This document shows positions 43,903 to 53,555 of a stretch of 64,000 nucleotides of DNA, one piece after another (within the stretch, counting starts at the first letter, position 1; each line of letters starts with the position of its first letter). The position numbers and the translations under genes are program-made. The notes beneath the pieces were generated by a model that did no database searches, was not told where the DNA came from, and worked only from the letters and a program-made list of their open reading frames with translations. Location: the NCBI GenBank assembly GCA_964609215.1, contig CAZSQZ010000007.1:110056-174055 (forward strand), written 5' to 3'. The stretch comes from JABDKJ01 sp964609215. Its GTDB lineage: Bacteria; Bacteroidota; Bacteroidia; Flavobacteriales_D; JABDKJ01.

Positions 43903-46900
43903 CTAAAAATCTTCTAATGCGTCCAAGAACCTGCTTCTCTTAGACTTGCTTCCTAACATATAGCTAAATGGATCTTTTCCTTTTACCTTTTCTGCCTTTC
44001 GTTTATCATCCTTAGTTTCGGTAAGAATTGTGTTAAACTCCTTATCGGAAGATACCGCTAACATTAATCCTTTTGAGTAAGTGAAGTAAAACCAATTTGC
44101 ATCATCCAGTTCAAGGTAAATATTTAACTGATCTCCGCCTCTCTTTCTAATTAATTGTATTCTGCCATTTAGCTCTAAAAATATTTGCTTCTTCCCTGCA
44201 TTAACAAGTCCTAATTTTCCCTGAGAAACATAGGATTCCGTTTCATCATCCCATGTGAATGTTACGTTTGAGAAGAACAACCTCTTTTGCAATTCTTGAG
44301 GGATCTTCTTTAAATTTCCAGTTAAGCTCAGTTCCGAAATAATCTTATCAGAAGCTTCCTGTCCTAATAAGTCAACCACAGCTTTTTCGTACTTGGTTTC
44401 CGTTATTTTCAGAGGCTTGGTATCTGGATGCGATAGAATTTTATCTGCCATTCGTTTAGTGGCGTCTTCACTGAAGAAGAAGTCCAAAGCAAGAGCTGTT
44501 TGAAACAAATAGGTATTGGTTTGAATATCATGATTGTAATTACCCACTGGAATAAAATCGATCAGTCCCAGTTTTGCTCCAAAATCAAAACGTCCATCAC
44601 CACCAATACTGCATGAGCGAATATCCAGACTGATAAAATTTCCTGGACTGTTCTTATTTCTCAATTTGTTCTTAGATGCAATTTGATATGCCTGTTCCTT
44701 TTTATTAAAGAACAAATAACCATCTGCAGGTAAAACCCTAGTATCTCTGGAATCTCTAAATTCAGATAGAAAAGTTGAATAAAGCTCTACAGGATCTTGC
44801 CCTAACATTAAGCCCGCTCCCACACCAAAGTCATCTGTTCCACTCATTGCTCCGGCAACTGGAATAAATATCTCCTTTGGATCTATAGTATCTCTAAAGG
44901 CCATCCAGTTCTTTCCTAAGCCTTCGCATTCATGAAAAATCCTGGTTTTTCCATCAAACACCAGATTCTTTTCATTGGCAGCTAAAAACACATCCCCATA
45001 GAATGCAAAGGCTGGAGAAAGTGCAAAATCATCTCCTTCCACTACTTTTCCATTCGCTACAGTTTGTAATGATGTGTCAACTTTTATTTCCGCCAAGTTT
45101 ATTATATAGGGCGTTCCATTTTCATCCAAATAATTGTAGGTTCCTTTACCTTTGTATTTATTCGCACTGGATATTTCTACATCTGCATTCTCTATTTTAT
45201 GATATTTGGTAACAGCATTGGCTAGAATACTTGCATTCTCCAACGGATCTATTCTAGCCCTTGTTCTTATTTTCATTGAACCACTATCTGGTTGAATTCT
45301 GGCATCTGCTATTTTAACATAATCTATTTCACTGCATCTAATGACTTTATCCGATAAATTGTAAACAGCTTTGGGAGCCATGAAATTTAGAGAGTCCTGA
45401 TCTTTTCTAGTACTAAAGAAATTGGAAACCGTAAGGTCTAAATCCGTATCAATAACAAAATCACCCGAGACGCCTCCATCATATTCCATTTCAATATCGT
45501 TCTTGTCCATATACCAATTGAAAACATCCATATAACAGATGTATTGGTTCTCTGGAAACTCTACGAATGAAGCTTCACCATTAGATTTAAAAGTTCCTTT
45601 CCTTTGTTCTAAATCTATTCTTGCATTAACATTTGAGGTCTGAAACGCCATCGATTCCGAGCCCTCTGAAATGAGACGGAAATCTGCTGTATCGGCTTTC
45701 ATAGCCATAAACTCAAATGTCATCAAATTAGATTCTAACTCCGACTCTATTACTTTCATAATTCCATCTCCAGACATTCCCGTTGGTTCCAAATCTATTC
45801 TACCTGTGAACGAAGTTTGATTATTAAAGAAGTCAAATGGTTCATCTATAGAATTCAATGACATTATATTGTCATCTGGTCGGTAATCTAACTCTGCAAT
45901 TCCAACCGCTACATCTGGCACTTCATTGGAGCCATTATCTCCTTTATTGATAAATGAACTTGTGAATCCGGTCACACGATCTGGTATGAAAACAAACTGA
46001 TCACTTTCAGCATGAGCACTTAAATAGTCCAAGGCTCCCGAACCTTGAAGGCCATTATAGTTCAAAATAATTTCATCTGTAAATGTAGATTTTCCACCAT
46101 AGGCTATTAACCCATTTGCGTCTGTGTTGGTTGTAAAGCCGAGCGAATAATCTGGCTGAACGGTTAAGGCTTGTTCTATATCCGGAAAAATTCCTCCAGA
46201 AACTAATGTGCCTTCTAGGCCTATAACAGTGGGATCAAAATTATCCAAGCTATCCAGCGTAAATGGGTTAACCTTAAAGAAAAAATCTTCTCTTTTATAC
46301 ACTCCTCCCTGTAAATCAGATCTGTCATAGTATACATAGGAATCTTTAAAGGAGTTAATGATTGGAAACTCGGGCGCTTGATCTGAACGAGAGCCCGATT
46401 TATTTCTTGGATGATCGATTAAAAGCTCCCCTTCAATTTTCTCAATCACATTCTTAACGAGAATTCTCCTCCTTGAAGTCGACTCGGTGTCAAAGCTTTT
46501 AACTCTCATTTGAACTGAATCAACCTGTATAAGTTTTATCTTAAAATCATCATATAGAAACTCATGATCTACTCCATAAAATTCAAGATTTCCAGCTACT
46601 ATAACTCCATCAAAAACAAAATCTCTATTCTTTCGAACGGTAACTTGTTTGGTGTAAGGAAATAACTTCACATTTTGAGAGTCGGAAACAACTATTCTGG
46701 AAACTCCTTTCAAAAGCATATCGTTGTTCAATAGATTGAGCTGGGCATTTTGCCCCTTACTTTCATCTGAGTTAAAAAGCAATACATCATAATCTCTTTT
46801 ACCAGATCTATTATCTAAATAATTGAACAACTTATCATTGACAATCACATACTCACCCTCTATATCAAAATCCAAGAACCCCTGGTTATTTAAAATTATT

Positions 46901-48387
46901 AACTGCTTGACTACTTGCTCTTTAGGAAGTCTTACATAACGCATGTATTCTTCCATTAAAAACTCTCTACTATCTATTTGCTTAGTGAATTTTTTCAGTC
47001 TAGTAAGTGGGTGTATTTGATCGATACCTAACATGGCATCAAATCGTTTTTGCTTGTAATAGTCTTTGGACTCAAATGCAGCTTTTGTCTGTGTGCTACC
47101 AAATAAATTCCCCATTCTTATTAATGGATCATTCATGTTCCAGTACAGTGCTTCAAAGTACATATCTATTGCATGATATGAATTGTGAAAAGGGCTTTTA
47201 GAAACACCTTCTTCTAATCTTAATAAGGTAAGTAGCCGTTCATCTTTCGCAAATTTCAGATTAATCCCAGGGTGATAAATGGAATCATTTCTTAAATAAA
47301 CCGAGGTTTTGGCATTGGGGCTTGATATTCTATCGGGCTTAATTGTAAAAGAATATGATTTACAAACGATAAAAGGCTTATCATCTCTATAGAAAATGAG
47401 TTTTGCAAGTTGCTCCGAACTTCCAAATCCCTCCAATTTATTTCCCTTCATTGCAAAACCACCATCATAGTCTACATCTTCAACAATATTCTTAATTTGT
47501 AGACGCTTATCATAAGATTCGAAGTAAGGATGAGAAGCATTGGATGAATCCTTACCGGCAATAATTTTTTCGGTAAGTACACCTAGAAGTGGGCGTTTAA
47601 AAAATTCATTGTGAAATTTAACGCTATCAATACGAAACTGAGATGATTTAACTCTAAGTTTATAATCTTCAATTTCCGCAAAGGTTTCATTTTTATCTAA
47701 GCCTACTCTTTCCCATGTAACCTTCCCTCCTTTTCCTCTCAAGGAATATCTACTTGGATAATACATGGCATTGGTTCCATAGATAACAGAACTATCTCCT
47801 TTCGACAGGCAAGTAAGGTCAGCATTCTCAAAAAGAACAACTGGAATGGAATCCATTTTAAACTTATAGTTATAAGCATTGGTTTTCCAGGAAACTGTAT
47901 TAGATCTATAAAGAATCTTGCCTGTGATTAGGGATTCGGAAATTTTCAAATAATCGCTAAAGAGGCTTTTTCTTTTACCCTTACCTAAGGCCATCATTGA
48001 TTTATACCACTCTGTAAAATTTTCATCACCTAAACTGGTTGACTCATAAGCCAACAGTATATCGCATAGTAATTTAAACTCTGGAAAAGCTCTCATTCGC
48101 TTTTTGAGCATTACATTACTAATTTCTATTACTTGATCTTTTTTCTGGGCATTTAACTGATCCGAGTTCCAAAACAGTAGAAATTTTCCTTCCATGAATT
48201 CCTTACCTGCTTTCTTATCTGAATCAATCATCCATTTAGATAATTCCTGAATGTAAAGGCTGTGATCCGAAGAAAATTGGCTGGGTGCTTGAGCTGAAAT
48301 AAATTTAAAGGAAAAAAGAAAACATAAAAAAACTGCTCCTCTAAGGAAGTTTAATCTAATCTTTTTTGAAGCTTTAATACCGCCCAT
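43903..48387 (-). CDS. Giant exported hypothetical protein (1,494 aa)
   Basis: Not recognised. The start at 48387 lies 37 bp inside prmA and gives a signal peptide (FLRGAVFLCFLFSFKFISAQ); no other ATG precedes the mature part. Residues 35-200 are helical and polar; about 250-1450 are beta-rich with repeated YDGG, GG-G and aromatic turns (for instance YDRSDLQGGVYKREDFFFKV, MEYDGGVSGDFVIDTDLDL). The end is basic (SYMLGSKSKRSRFLDAL). No TM barrel signature or T9SS sorting domain is visible. It could be a long periplasmic or surface beta structure. Its stop is 23 bp from the start of the 2,167-aa gene, so the two giants are probably partners. Confidence 0.78.
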   Translation of the reverse strand: MGGIKASKKIRLNFLRGAVFLCFLFSFKFISAQAPSQFSSDHSLYIQELSKWMIDSDKKAGKEFMEGKFLLFWNSDQLNAQKKDQVIEISNVMLKKRMRAFPEFKLLCDILLAYESTSLGDENFTEWYKSMMALGKGKRKSLFSDYLKISESLITGKILYRSNTVSWKTNAYNYKFKMDSIPVVLFENADLTCLSKGDSSVIYGTNAMYYPSRYSLRGKGGKVTWERVGLDKNETFAEIEDYKLRVKSSQFRIDSVKFHNEFFKRPLLGVLTEKIIAGKDSSNASHPYFESYDKRLQIKNIVEDVDYDGGFAMKGNKLEGFGSSEQLAKLIFYRDDKPFIVCKSYSFTIKPDRISSPNAKTSVYLRNDSIYHPGINLKFAKDERLLTLLRLEEGVSKSPFHNSYHAIDMYFEALYWNMNDPLIRMGNLFGSTQTKAAFESKDYYKQKRFDAMLGIDQIHPLTRLKKFTKQIDSREFLMEEYMRYVRLPKEQVVKQLIILNNQGFLDFDIEGEYVIVNDKLFNYLDNRSGKRDYDVLLFNSDESKGQNAQLNLLNNDMLLKGVSRIVVSDSQNVKLFPYTKQVTVRKNRDFVFDGVIVAGNLEFYGVDHEFLYDDFKIKLIQVDSVQMRVKSFDTESTSRRRILVKNVIEKIEGELLIDHPRNKSGSRSDQAPEFPIINSFKDSYVYYDRSDLQGGVYKREDFFFKVNPFTLDSLDNFDPTVIGLEGTLVSGGIFPDIEQALTVQPDYSLGFTTNTDANGLIAYGGKSTFTDEIILNYNGLQGSGALDYLSAHAESDQFVFIPDRVTGFTSSFINKGDNGSNEVPDVAVGIAELDYRPDDNIMSLNSIDEPFDFFNNQTSFTGRIDLEPTGMSGDGIMKVIESELESNLMTFEFMAMKADTADFRLISEGSESMAFQTSNVNARIDLEQRKGTFKSNGEASFVEFPENQYICYMDVFNWYMDKNDIEMEYDGGVSGDFVIDTDLDLTVSNFFSTRKDQDSLNFMAPKAVYNLSDKVIRCSEIDYVKIADARIQPDSGSMKIRTRARIDPLENASILANAVTKYHKIENADVEISSANKYKGKGTYNYLDENGTPYIINLAEIKVDTSLQTVANGKVVEGDDFALSPAFAFYGDVFLAANEKNLVFDGKTRIFHECEGLGKNWMAFRDTIDPKEIFIPVAGAMSGTDDFGVGAGLMLGQDPVELYSTFLSEFRDSRDTRVLPADGYLFFNKKEQAYQIASKNKLRNKNSPGNFISLDIRSCSIGGDGRFDFGAKLGLIDFIPVGNYNHDIQTNTYLFQTALALDFFFSEDATKRMADKILSHPDTKPLKITETKYEKAVVDLLGQEASDKIISELSLTGNLKKIPQELQKRLFFSNVTFTWDDETESYVSQGKLGLVNAGKKQIFLELNGRIQLIRKRGGDQLNIYLELDDANWFYFTYSKGLMLAVSSDKEFNTILTETKDDKRKAEKVKGKDPFSYMLGSKSKRSRFLDALEDF

Positions 48388-49184
48388 TCATTTAGTGTTT
48401 CAACTGCAATATGCTTTAGTCCAGATTGTTCCGCACAGGATATAACATCTTCTATATCAGACTCATAGAACCCACTCAAAAAGATTAATCCATTGGGATT
48501 CAACTTTTTAGAATAGGTGCTCATCTCATCTAAAAGCACATTTTTATTGATGTTAGCTAAAATTACATCGAAACCCTCACGGGCTATTTGATGCACAGAG
48601 CCTTTTTCAACATCAATGTTTTTACAATTATTAACTCTGATATTTTCAATCGAGTTTTCTACTGCCCAATCATCTATATCGTAAGCTAACACACTTTTAG
48701 CCAGCAATTTCTCTGCCATAATTGCGAGAATAGCTGTTCCGCATCCAGCATCAAGTACACTTTTACCTTCAAATGGTTCACCAAGCATAAAACGCAACAT
48801 CAAAGTGGTTGTTGCATGATGTCCCGTACCAAATGACATTTTTGGCATTATGACTATTTCATACTTTGCATGATATGCTTCATGGAAAGGAGCTCTTACA
48901 TAACAGTCATCCGTTATTTTTAATGGCTTGAAGTTCTTTTCCCATTGCTCATTCCAATTTATTCTTTCAATGGTTTTAAACTCAAATGATACTTCGTGAT
49001 TCGGTATAAGCTGAATAATAGAACGGATATCCGCTTCACTGAATTGTTCCGTTTGTATGAATGCAATTAAGCCTTTTGGGGATTCTTGAAATGTTTCAAA
49101 TGGAAGTTGAGATAAAAAAGCCAGACAAATATCCCTACCTTCTTCCGAAGGCTTAATGAAAAATTCAACCTCCGTATAATCCAT
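48351..49184 (-). CDS. prmA: Ribosomal protein L11 methyltransferase
   Basis: 277 aa. SAM motif VLDAGCGTAILAIMAEKL with YDIDDWAVENSIENI, and the catalytic-site signature DVILANINKNVLL. N-terminal substrate-binding domain to about residue 80 (MDYTEVEFFIKPSEEGRDIC). MSFGTGHHATT is the usual PrmA segment. Trimethylates L11 at lysines. Start overlaps the tpiA stop by one base, and its 3' end overlaps the giant gene by 37 bp. Confidence 0.94.
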   Translation of the reverse strand: MDYTEVEFFIKPSEEGRDICLAFLSQLPFETFQESPKGLIAFIQTEQFSEADIRSIIQLIPNHEVSFEFKTIERINWNEQWEKNFKPLKITDDCYVRAPFHEAYHAKYEIVIMPKMSFGTGHHATTTLMLRFMLGEPFEGKSVLDAGCGTAILAIMAEKLLAKSVLAYDIDDWAVENSIENIRVNNCKNIDVEKGSVHQIAREGFDVILANINKNVLLDEMSTYSKKLNPNGLIFLSGFYESDIEDVISCAEQSGLKHIAVETLNEWAVLKLQKRLD

Positions 49185-49930
49185 TATCCAAAGGCTTTAA
49201 TAATATCGATGAAATCTGAGGCATTTAAAGATGCTCCACCAACAAGACCACCGTTTACATCTGGTTGACCGAAAAGTTCTTTTGCATTAGCAGGCTTCAC
49301 ACTTCCTCCGTATAGTATGGAAGTGTTATTTGAACTCTCCTTGGAGTAAAGCTTGCCTAAAACACTTCTAATATGAGCATGCATCTCTTGAGCTTGTTCT
49401 GGACTTGCAGTTTCCCCAGTCCCAATTGCCCAAACAGGTTCGTAAGCCAAGACTATTTTACTCATTGAATTCTCCGAAACACCAGCCAAACCTTTATTAA
49501 TTTGTTCCTCTACAATATTAAAATGCTTGTCAGATTTTCTTTCCTCTAGCAATTCTCCGATACAAAAGAAAACTTTGAAATTTGCTTCTACAGCTTTGAG
49601 AATTTTCTCATTTATTAATGCATCAGATTCATTAAAAATTGATCTTCTTTCGGAATGACCTATTAGAACAGTATCAACACCAATAGATTCTAACTGACTT
49701 AAGGATATCTCACCGGTATAAGCTCCTGAGTTCTCTGAATAAACATTTTGCGCCCCTACATTCAAGGAGCTTGTATTACCTCTTAAGGCGGGAAGATATA
49801 CGGAGCTTGGAAAAATACACACTTCGCATTGTGCTTGGTAGGTGTTTAGAAAGTGTTGAATTTCGTTAGATAGTTCTGCTGCTTGATGAGACAGCAGATT
49901 CATTTTCCAGTTCCCCGCTACTATATTCAT
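49184..49930 (-). CDS. tpiA: Triose-phosphate isomerase
   Basis: 248 aa, normal length. Active-site residues: NWKMN (Lys9), IGHSERRSIF (His), and the loop AYEPVWAIGTGETASPEQAQ with the catalytic Glu; ends VGGASLNASDFIDII. Interconverts DHAP and glyceraldehyde 3-phosphate in glycolysis. First gene of the operon tpiA-prmA-giant-giant-clpS-M48; a promoter-like TATATTTG lies 16 bp upstream. Confidence 0.96.
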   Translation of the reverse strand: MNIVAGNWKMNLLSHQAAELSNEIQHFLNTYQAQCEVCIFPSSVYLPALRGNTSSLNVGAQNVYSENSGAYTGEISLSQLESIGVDTVLIGHSERRSIFNESDALINEKILKAVEANFKVFFCIGELLEERKSDKHFNIVEEQINKGLAGVSENSMSKIVLAYEPVWAIGTGETASPEQAQEMHAHIRSVLGKLYSKESSNNTSILYGGSVKPANAKELFGQPDVNGGLVGGASLNASDFIDIIKAFG

Positions 49931-49946
49931 GATAATGATTTGAATA

Positions 49947-49954
49947 CAAATATA
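49947..49954 (-). promoter_or_regulatory. Candidate -7 promoter element for tpiA operon
   Basis: TATATTTG on the minus strand equals the Bacteroidota TAnnTTTG consensus. It implies a leader of about ten bases. No clear -33 element, so confidence is modest. Confidence 0.4.
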
Positions 49955-50019
49955 GTATTTGGCTTTTGGGAGATGGAAAGAAAATTAGTTCAGTTGAGTT
50001 GAACATCAAATCAAACGAA

Positions 50020-50502
50020 CTAAAGTCCTGTTATGTCCTTTGACATTAATGGTTCAAATGTATCTGCGTTCATGATCTCTACGTCATAATCATAAGTTAC
50101 ATTTACATTGAACCATCTGTCAAAAGTTATATAGCCTACAGGTTTATTATAGGCTAATGTTATATCTCCTTCCATTTGAGGAAACATATTCATCTGGTAC
50201 TCCACAGTAACATTAGATGGCATGTCATCTGGCACATCTATTTGCACAGTTTTGGCTACGAAATCAGGAGCATTATATGTCAAGAAATACGTATCGCCTG
50301 CTGGCAAAAATATTTTATGCTTGTTTGATGCGGATATTTTCTGATGAGGAGCATCTGGATCACATGTATATATCTCTATCTCAACATCTTCAAAGTCTCC
50401 TTCTACTGGAACAACATCGATTTTCAATTTAACCTCTTGTGAGAATGAAAGCACTGGTAATGCAACGAGAGCTGCTACCGCTATTTTCCTTGTAAGTTTC
50501 AT
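50020..50502 (-). CDS. Small secreted hypothetical protein
   Basis: 160 aa with signal peptide (VAALVALPVLSFSQ). The mature part is an all-beta domain (VKLKIDVVPVEGDFEDVEIE, DTYFLTYNAPDFVAKTVQID) of the carboxypeptidase-regulatory or beta-sandwich kind; I do not recognise a family. One Cys only. No sorting domain, so periplasmic. Lies ahead of tpiA on the same strand with a 90-bp gap that contains the tpiA promoter candidate. Confidence 0.75.
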   Translation of the reverse strand: MKLTRKIAVAALVALPVLSFSQEVKLKIDVVPVEGDFEDVEIEIYTCDPDAPHQKISASNKHKIFLPAGDTYFLTYNAPDFVAKTVQIDVPDDMPSNVTVEYQMNMFPQMEGDITLAYNKPVGYITFDRWFNVNVTYDYDVEIMNADTFEPLMSKDITGL

Positions 50503-50734
50503 TTTCTTTCAATTTCTAGTTATAAAATCTAATTCTTTACTATTCTTAAATTGCTTTAAATCAATTTGATCGAAATAGATGCTTAAATATATTCTTGAAA
50601 AAATTCTATTTTATTTTGAAAAATAATCTTTGCAAAAATTGAATTGTTGATAAGTACGAAAACGAAAAAAATGGACATAGCAATTCTATAGGAGCAGAAT
50701 CCAGTTTCTATATCTAGCCTATTTTAAGACCTAT

Positions 50735-52024
50735 TTAATCTTGAGAAATACGGGGATCTAAAAGTGAGTAGAGAATGTCTACAACTATATTAAGTAAAAC
50801 AAAAATGCTTGCAATGAAAACCACTGCTCCCATTACTAAAGGCATATCTTCATTGATAAGTGCTTCATAAATCTGAAGTCCTAAACCTTGCCAGCCAAAG
50901 ACAAATTCAACAAAGACGGCTCCTGCTAACATTGAAGCAAACCAACCTGAGACCGCTGTTATAACAGGTGATATTGCATTTCTTAATGTATGCCTAAATA
51001 CGATCTGCTGGGTAGTCAAACCTTTTGCTCGTGCAGTTCTAATATAATCCTGCTGCATGGTTTCCAGCATTGAATTTCGTGTAAGCTGAACAACAACGGC
51101 AAGAGGTCTAATGCCCAAAGTAATTGCAGGAAGAATTAAATTTTTCCATTCATAATAAGGTCCAGTAAATACATCTACCTCCTTCAAGGATCCACTTTGA
51201 TTTAATCCTGTTCCCGGTAAATTCAAATACTGATTTAAAAAGAAGCTATCTCCAAGAGAGAAAATGGAATTAATTATGAATAGAAATAACCAAGTACAGA
51301 TTGCAGATACTAATGCTTTCATTAAGGCATTGGGAAGATCGATTCCATTTTTTCTTTTGGTTTTGATACAATTGAAAATTAAGACAACTAGAAAAACAAA
51401 CATGGGTAGGATTGGTAGTTGGGTTTGCTGATACCAAAGAAAGCCTCCTATCCAAGAAATAATTATTGCAGCAAAGAATGATGGACCAGACATTCCAATA
51501 ACAGCTAGGTAAAGAGAGCTTTTATCAAAGAAGCTGTTCTTTTTTATTGCTGCAACGGTCCCCAGAATTAATCCCATAGTAAGTGCAAAGATGATTGCCA
51601 CAATTGCGAGAATAGCAGTGTTTGGAAAAGTGTTGGAAATAATCATAGAAACACTTTGTCCATTTTGATATGACCTTCTAAGAAATGGTTTTTTCAAAAC
51701 AAGAACTCTGGACTCGGAAAACTTTACCATTGGAAGAAAGTTATAGTCCTCTTCACTTAAGTAAATTCTACTCTCTGAAAAATCTGGATTATGTATTGAA
51801 ACGGGAAGTAGATCATTAAGATAAAGCGCGTATTGCTGAATAAAAGGCAAATCGAGGCCCAATTCCCTTTCTATCTGTGCCTTGGTTTCCAAGTCTCCCC
51901 TATCCCCCATCTTTATATCTGCAATGTTACCAGGCTTTAATTGAAAAATGACAAATACCAGAGTTATCACTCCCCATAGAACAAGGAGACCGTATAAAAG
52001 CTTTTTTATGATCTTGTTAATCAA
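50735..52024 (-). CDS. ABC transporter permease, DppB/OppB type
   Basis: 429 aa. N-terminal LLYGLLVLWGVITLVFVIFQ and GNIADIKMGDRGDLETKAQI are DppB-like; the EAA loop reads DYIRTARAKGLTTQQIVFRHTLRNAISPV. About 100 residues longer than a usual DppB (around 310-340) because of extra segments between helices (about 75-125 and 210-270). Forms half of a dipeptide/oligopeptide import channel, but no DppC, ATPase or binding protein is nearby. Start overlaps the DoxX-type gene by 4 bp. Confidence 0.88.
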   Translation of the reverse strand: MINKIIKKLLYGLLVLWGVITLVFVIFQLKPGNIADIKMGDRGDLETKAQIERELGLDLPFIQQYALYLNDLLPVSIHNPDFSESRIYLSEEDYNFLPMVKFSESRVLVLKKPFLRRSYQNGQSVSMIISNTFPNTAILAIVAIIFALTMGLILGTVAAIKKNSFFDKSSLYLAVIGMSGPSFFAAIIISWIGGFLWYQQTQLPILPMFVFLVVLIFNCIKTKRKNGIDLPNALMKALVSAICTWLFLFIINSIFSLGDSFFLNQYLNLPGTGLNQSGSLKEVDVFTGPYYEWKNLILPAITLGIRPLAVVVQLTRNSMLETMQQDYIRTARAKGLTTQQIVFRHTLRNAISPVITAVSGWFASMLAGAVFVEFVFGWQGLGLQIYEALINEDMPLVMGAVVFIASIFVLLNIVVDILYSLLDPRISQD

Positions 52025-53421
52025 GGATAAATTCCTGAACTTTTTAATTCTTCATAAGAGGGTATATCATGTGCGGCCCACTTATTAATTACCTTACCAT
52101 CTTTTAACATAAGCAGCCCTGGATTTGACCTTACAATAGTCTTCAACACTTTTTCGTCTCCTTGAAGAAACTCGAAAGCCAATTGATTATCATGCCTATA
52201 ATCTTCTGTTTCACCGCTCAGGTCGGAACTGGTTGCTCCATAAATTTTGAAACCATCTTTTTCAATAGCACTTGCGATGGAAGAGAATTGCTTACTTGCT
52301 TCCTTATCGCTTTTAGAGACATCATAAGTAATAAAAAGAAACAATGGTTTTGTTTCATTCAGTATATCTTCTGTTATATCTCCATTCTCATAGCTCTCAA
52401 AAGCAAAGTCAGGAGGCACTATAGGTTCATAACCTGATGTAACTAATATTGATTTTCCATTGAACGATTTCTTTTCATATTTGGCAAACCAAGGTGCTTT
52501 GTAAATATTTATCCAATCGGTAGAAAGAACAATTGTGTCTTTGCCGTTGATTGAATTGGTAAAGGTATATTCCGTTGCATACACAGGAGGGTTCAAACCT
52601 TTTTCTTCTGCACTTTTTCTTAAATCCTTAATATCATTTCCTACTGCATAAGGTCTATAATCTCTAATTGGAAGATGATTTATTATATGAAAAATGAACA
52701 ACAATGAAAGGATAGTGATTCCTGCAGCCATAATCCATTCATGTATTGGTTTGCTTCCAACAAAACGCTTAATTAAATAATATATGATCCAACCTAATAG
52801 TGTGAACAGAATTGGGAAATACCATGAAAATATCCAAGACCAAATGGCAACGCCTATTAATGATCCTATCAGAAGTATTACATCCGCTTTGGAATCATTT
52901 AGTTTATAAAAATCTTTTCCTGCTCCTATTAATATCCAAAGTAAAGAAGGCAGCAAAACAATCAGCGCTATTAAATCTTTATAGAAACTTTCCCATGGTG
53001 TTAAACTTCTTCCTATTGATCCTTTCATGGCATCTCCAAAACAACCGCAGTCCGTAACACAGGTTACGGGTTGTTGTGTTTCTACTCCATCAATAATAGC
53101 CGTATAGGTATCTGATTCCTCACATGTTGCAGTGTAACCGGTAAGCCATAAAAAGAAAATACACAAGGCTGCTAGCGTGATGGTCGTTAATCTAAATTTG
53201 GCTCCAAAAAGCAGAGCAAAACCCAGAATAATTTCACCATAGCAAACCAGAATTGCCAAGGGTAAGGCATAAGGTTCTAAACCAGGCCAATTTAAAGCAC
53301 TCTCTGCAAAGTACTCCTCAAGCTTATATGAAAATCCTTTAGGATCGTTGGCCTTGATCAACCCAGAAACTATAAACAAGGAGCCCACTAAAATTCTAGA
53401 TAAATAAACCAGATTTCTCAT
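52021..53421 (-). CDS. BT_3928-like DoxX family protein with thioredoxin-like tail
   Basis: 466 aa from MRNLVYLSRI (an upstream Met at 53442 adds seven residues). N-terminal DoxX unit with ILVGSLFIVSGLIKANDPKG, the TCVTDCGCFGD cysteine motif near 120-130, and several TM helices. The C-terminal 160 residues have a thioredoxin-like course (PLFLFITYDVSKSDKEASKQ, NPGLLMLKDGKVINKW) but no CxxC. Bacteroidota members (BT_3928 type) are uncharacterised. Overlaps the permease gene by 4 bp. Confidence 0.86.
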   Translation of the reverse strand: MRNLVYLSRILVGSLFIVSGLIKANDPKGFSYKLEEYFAESALNWPGLEPYALPLAILVCYGEIILGFALLFGAKFRLTTITLAALCIFFLWLTGYTATCEESDTYTAIIDGVETQQPVTCVTDCGCFGDAMKGSIGRSLTPWESFYKDLIALIVLLPSLLWILIGAGKDFYKLNDSKADVILLIGSLIGVAIWSWIFSWYFPILFTLLGWIIYYLIKRFVGSKPIHEWIMAAGITILSLLFIFHIINHLPIRDYRPYAVGNDIKDLRKSAEEKGLNPPVYATEYTFTNSINGKDTIVLSTDWINIYKAPWFAKYEKKSFNGKSILVTSGYEPIVPPDFAFESYENGDITEDILNETKPLFLFITYDVSKSDKEASKQFSSIASAIEKDGFKIYGATSSDLSGETEDYRHDNQLAFEFLQGDEKVLKTIVRSNPGLLMLKDGKVINKWAAHDIPSYEELKSSGIYP

Positions 53422-53507
53422 GATATTGGATTTATATGACAAATTTAGAATTTGGTTTCTAGTAGTTTAAAAATTAACAAGACATTAACCCAAATTTTCT
53501 GAACAAA

Positions 53508-53534
53508 AAAAGGGAAAGCATGACTTTCCCTTTT
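53508..53534 (-). terminator. Terminator after the DUF4412 gene
   Basis: AAAAGGGAAAG and CTTTCCCTTTT pair perfectly (11 bp) around a 5-nt loop; T-rich on both sides. It closes the DUF6913-dapA-DUF4412 transcript. Confidence 0.85.
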
Positions 53535-53555
53535 AATTTCTTTATACTGAAACAA

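Noticed and set aside
36265..48387. Porin/PorE or gliding-motility (Gld/Spr) identity for the giant proteins
   Set aside because: TPR and PD40 are shared with PorE-like proteins, but no OmpA-type peptidoglycan domain is visible and the size and SPOR-like end do not fit.
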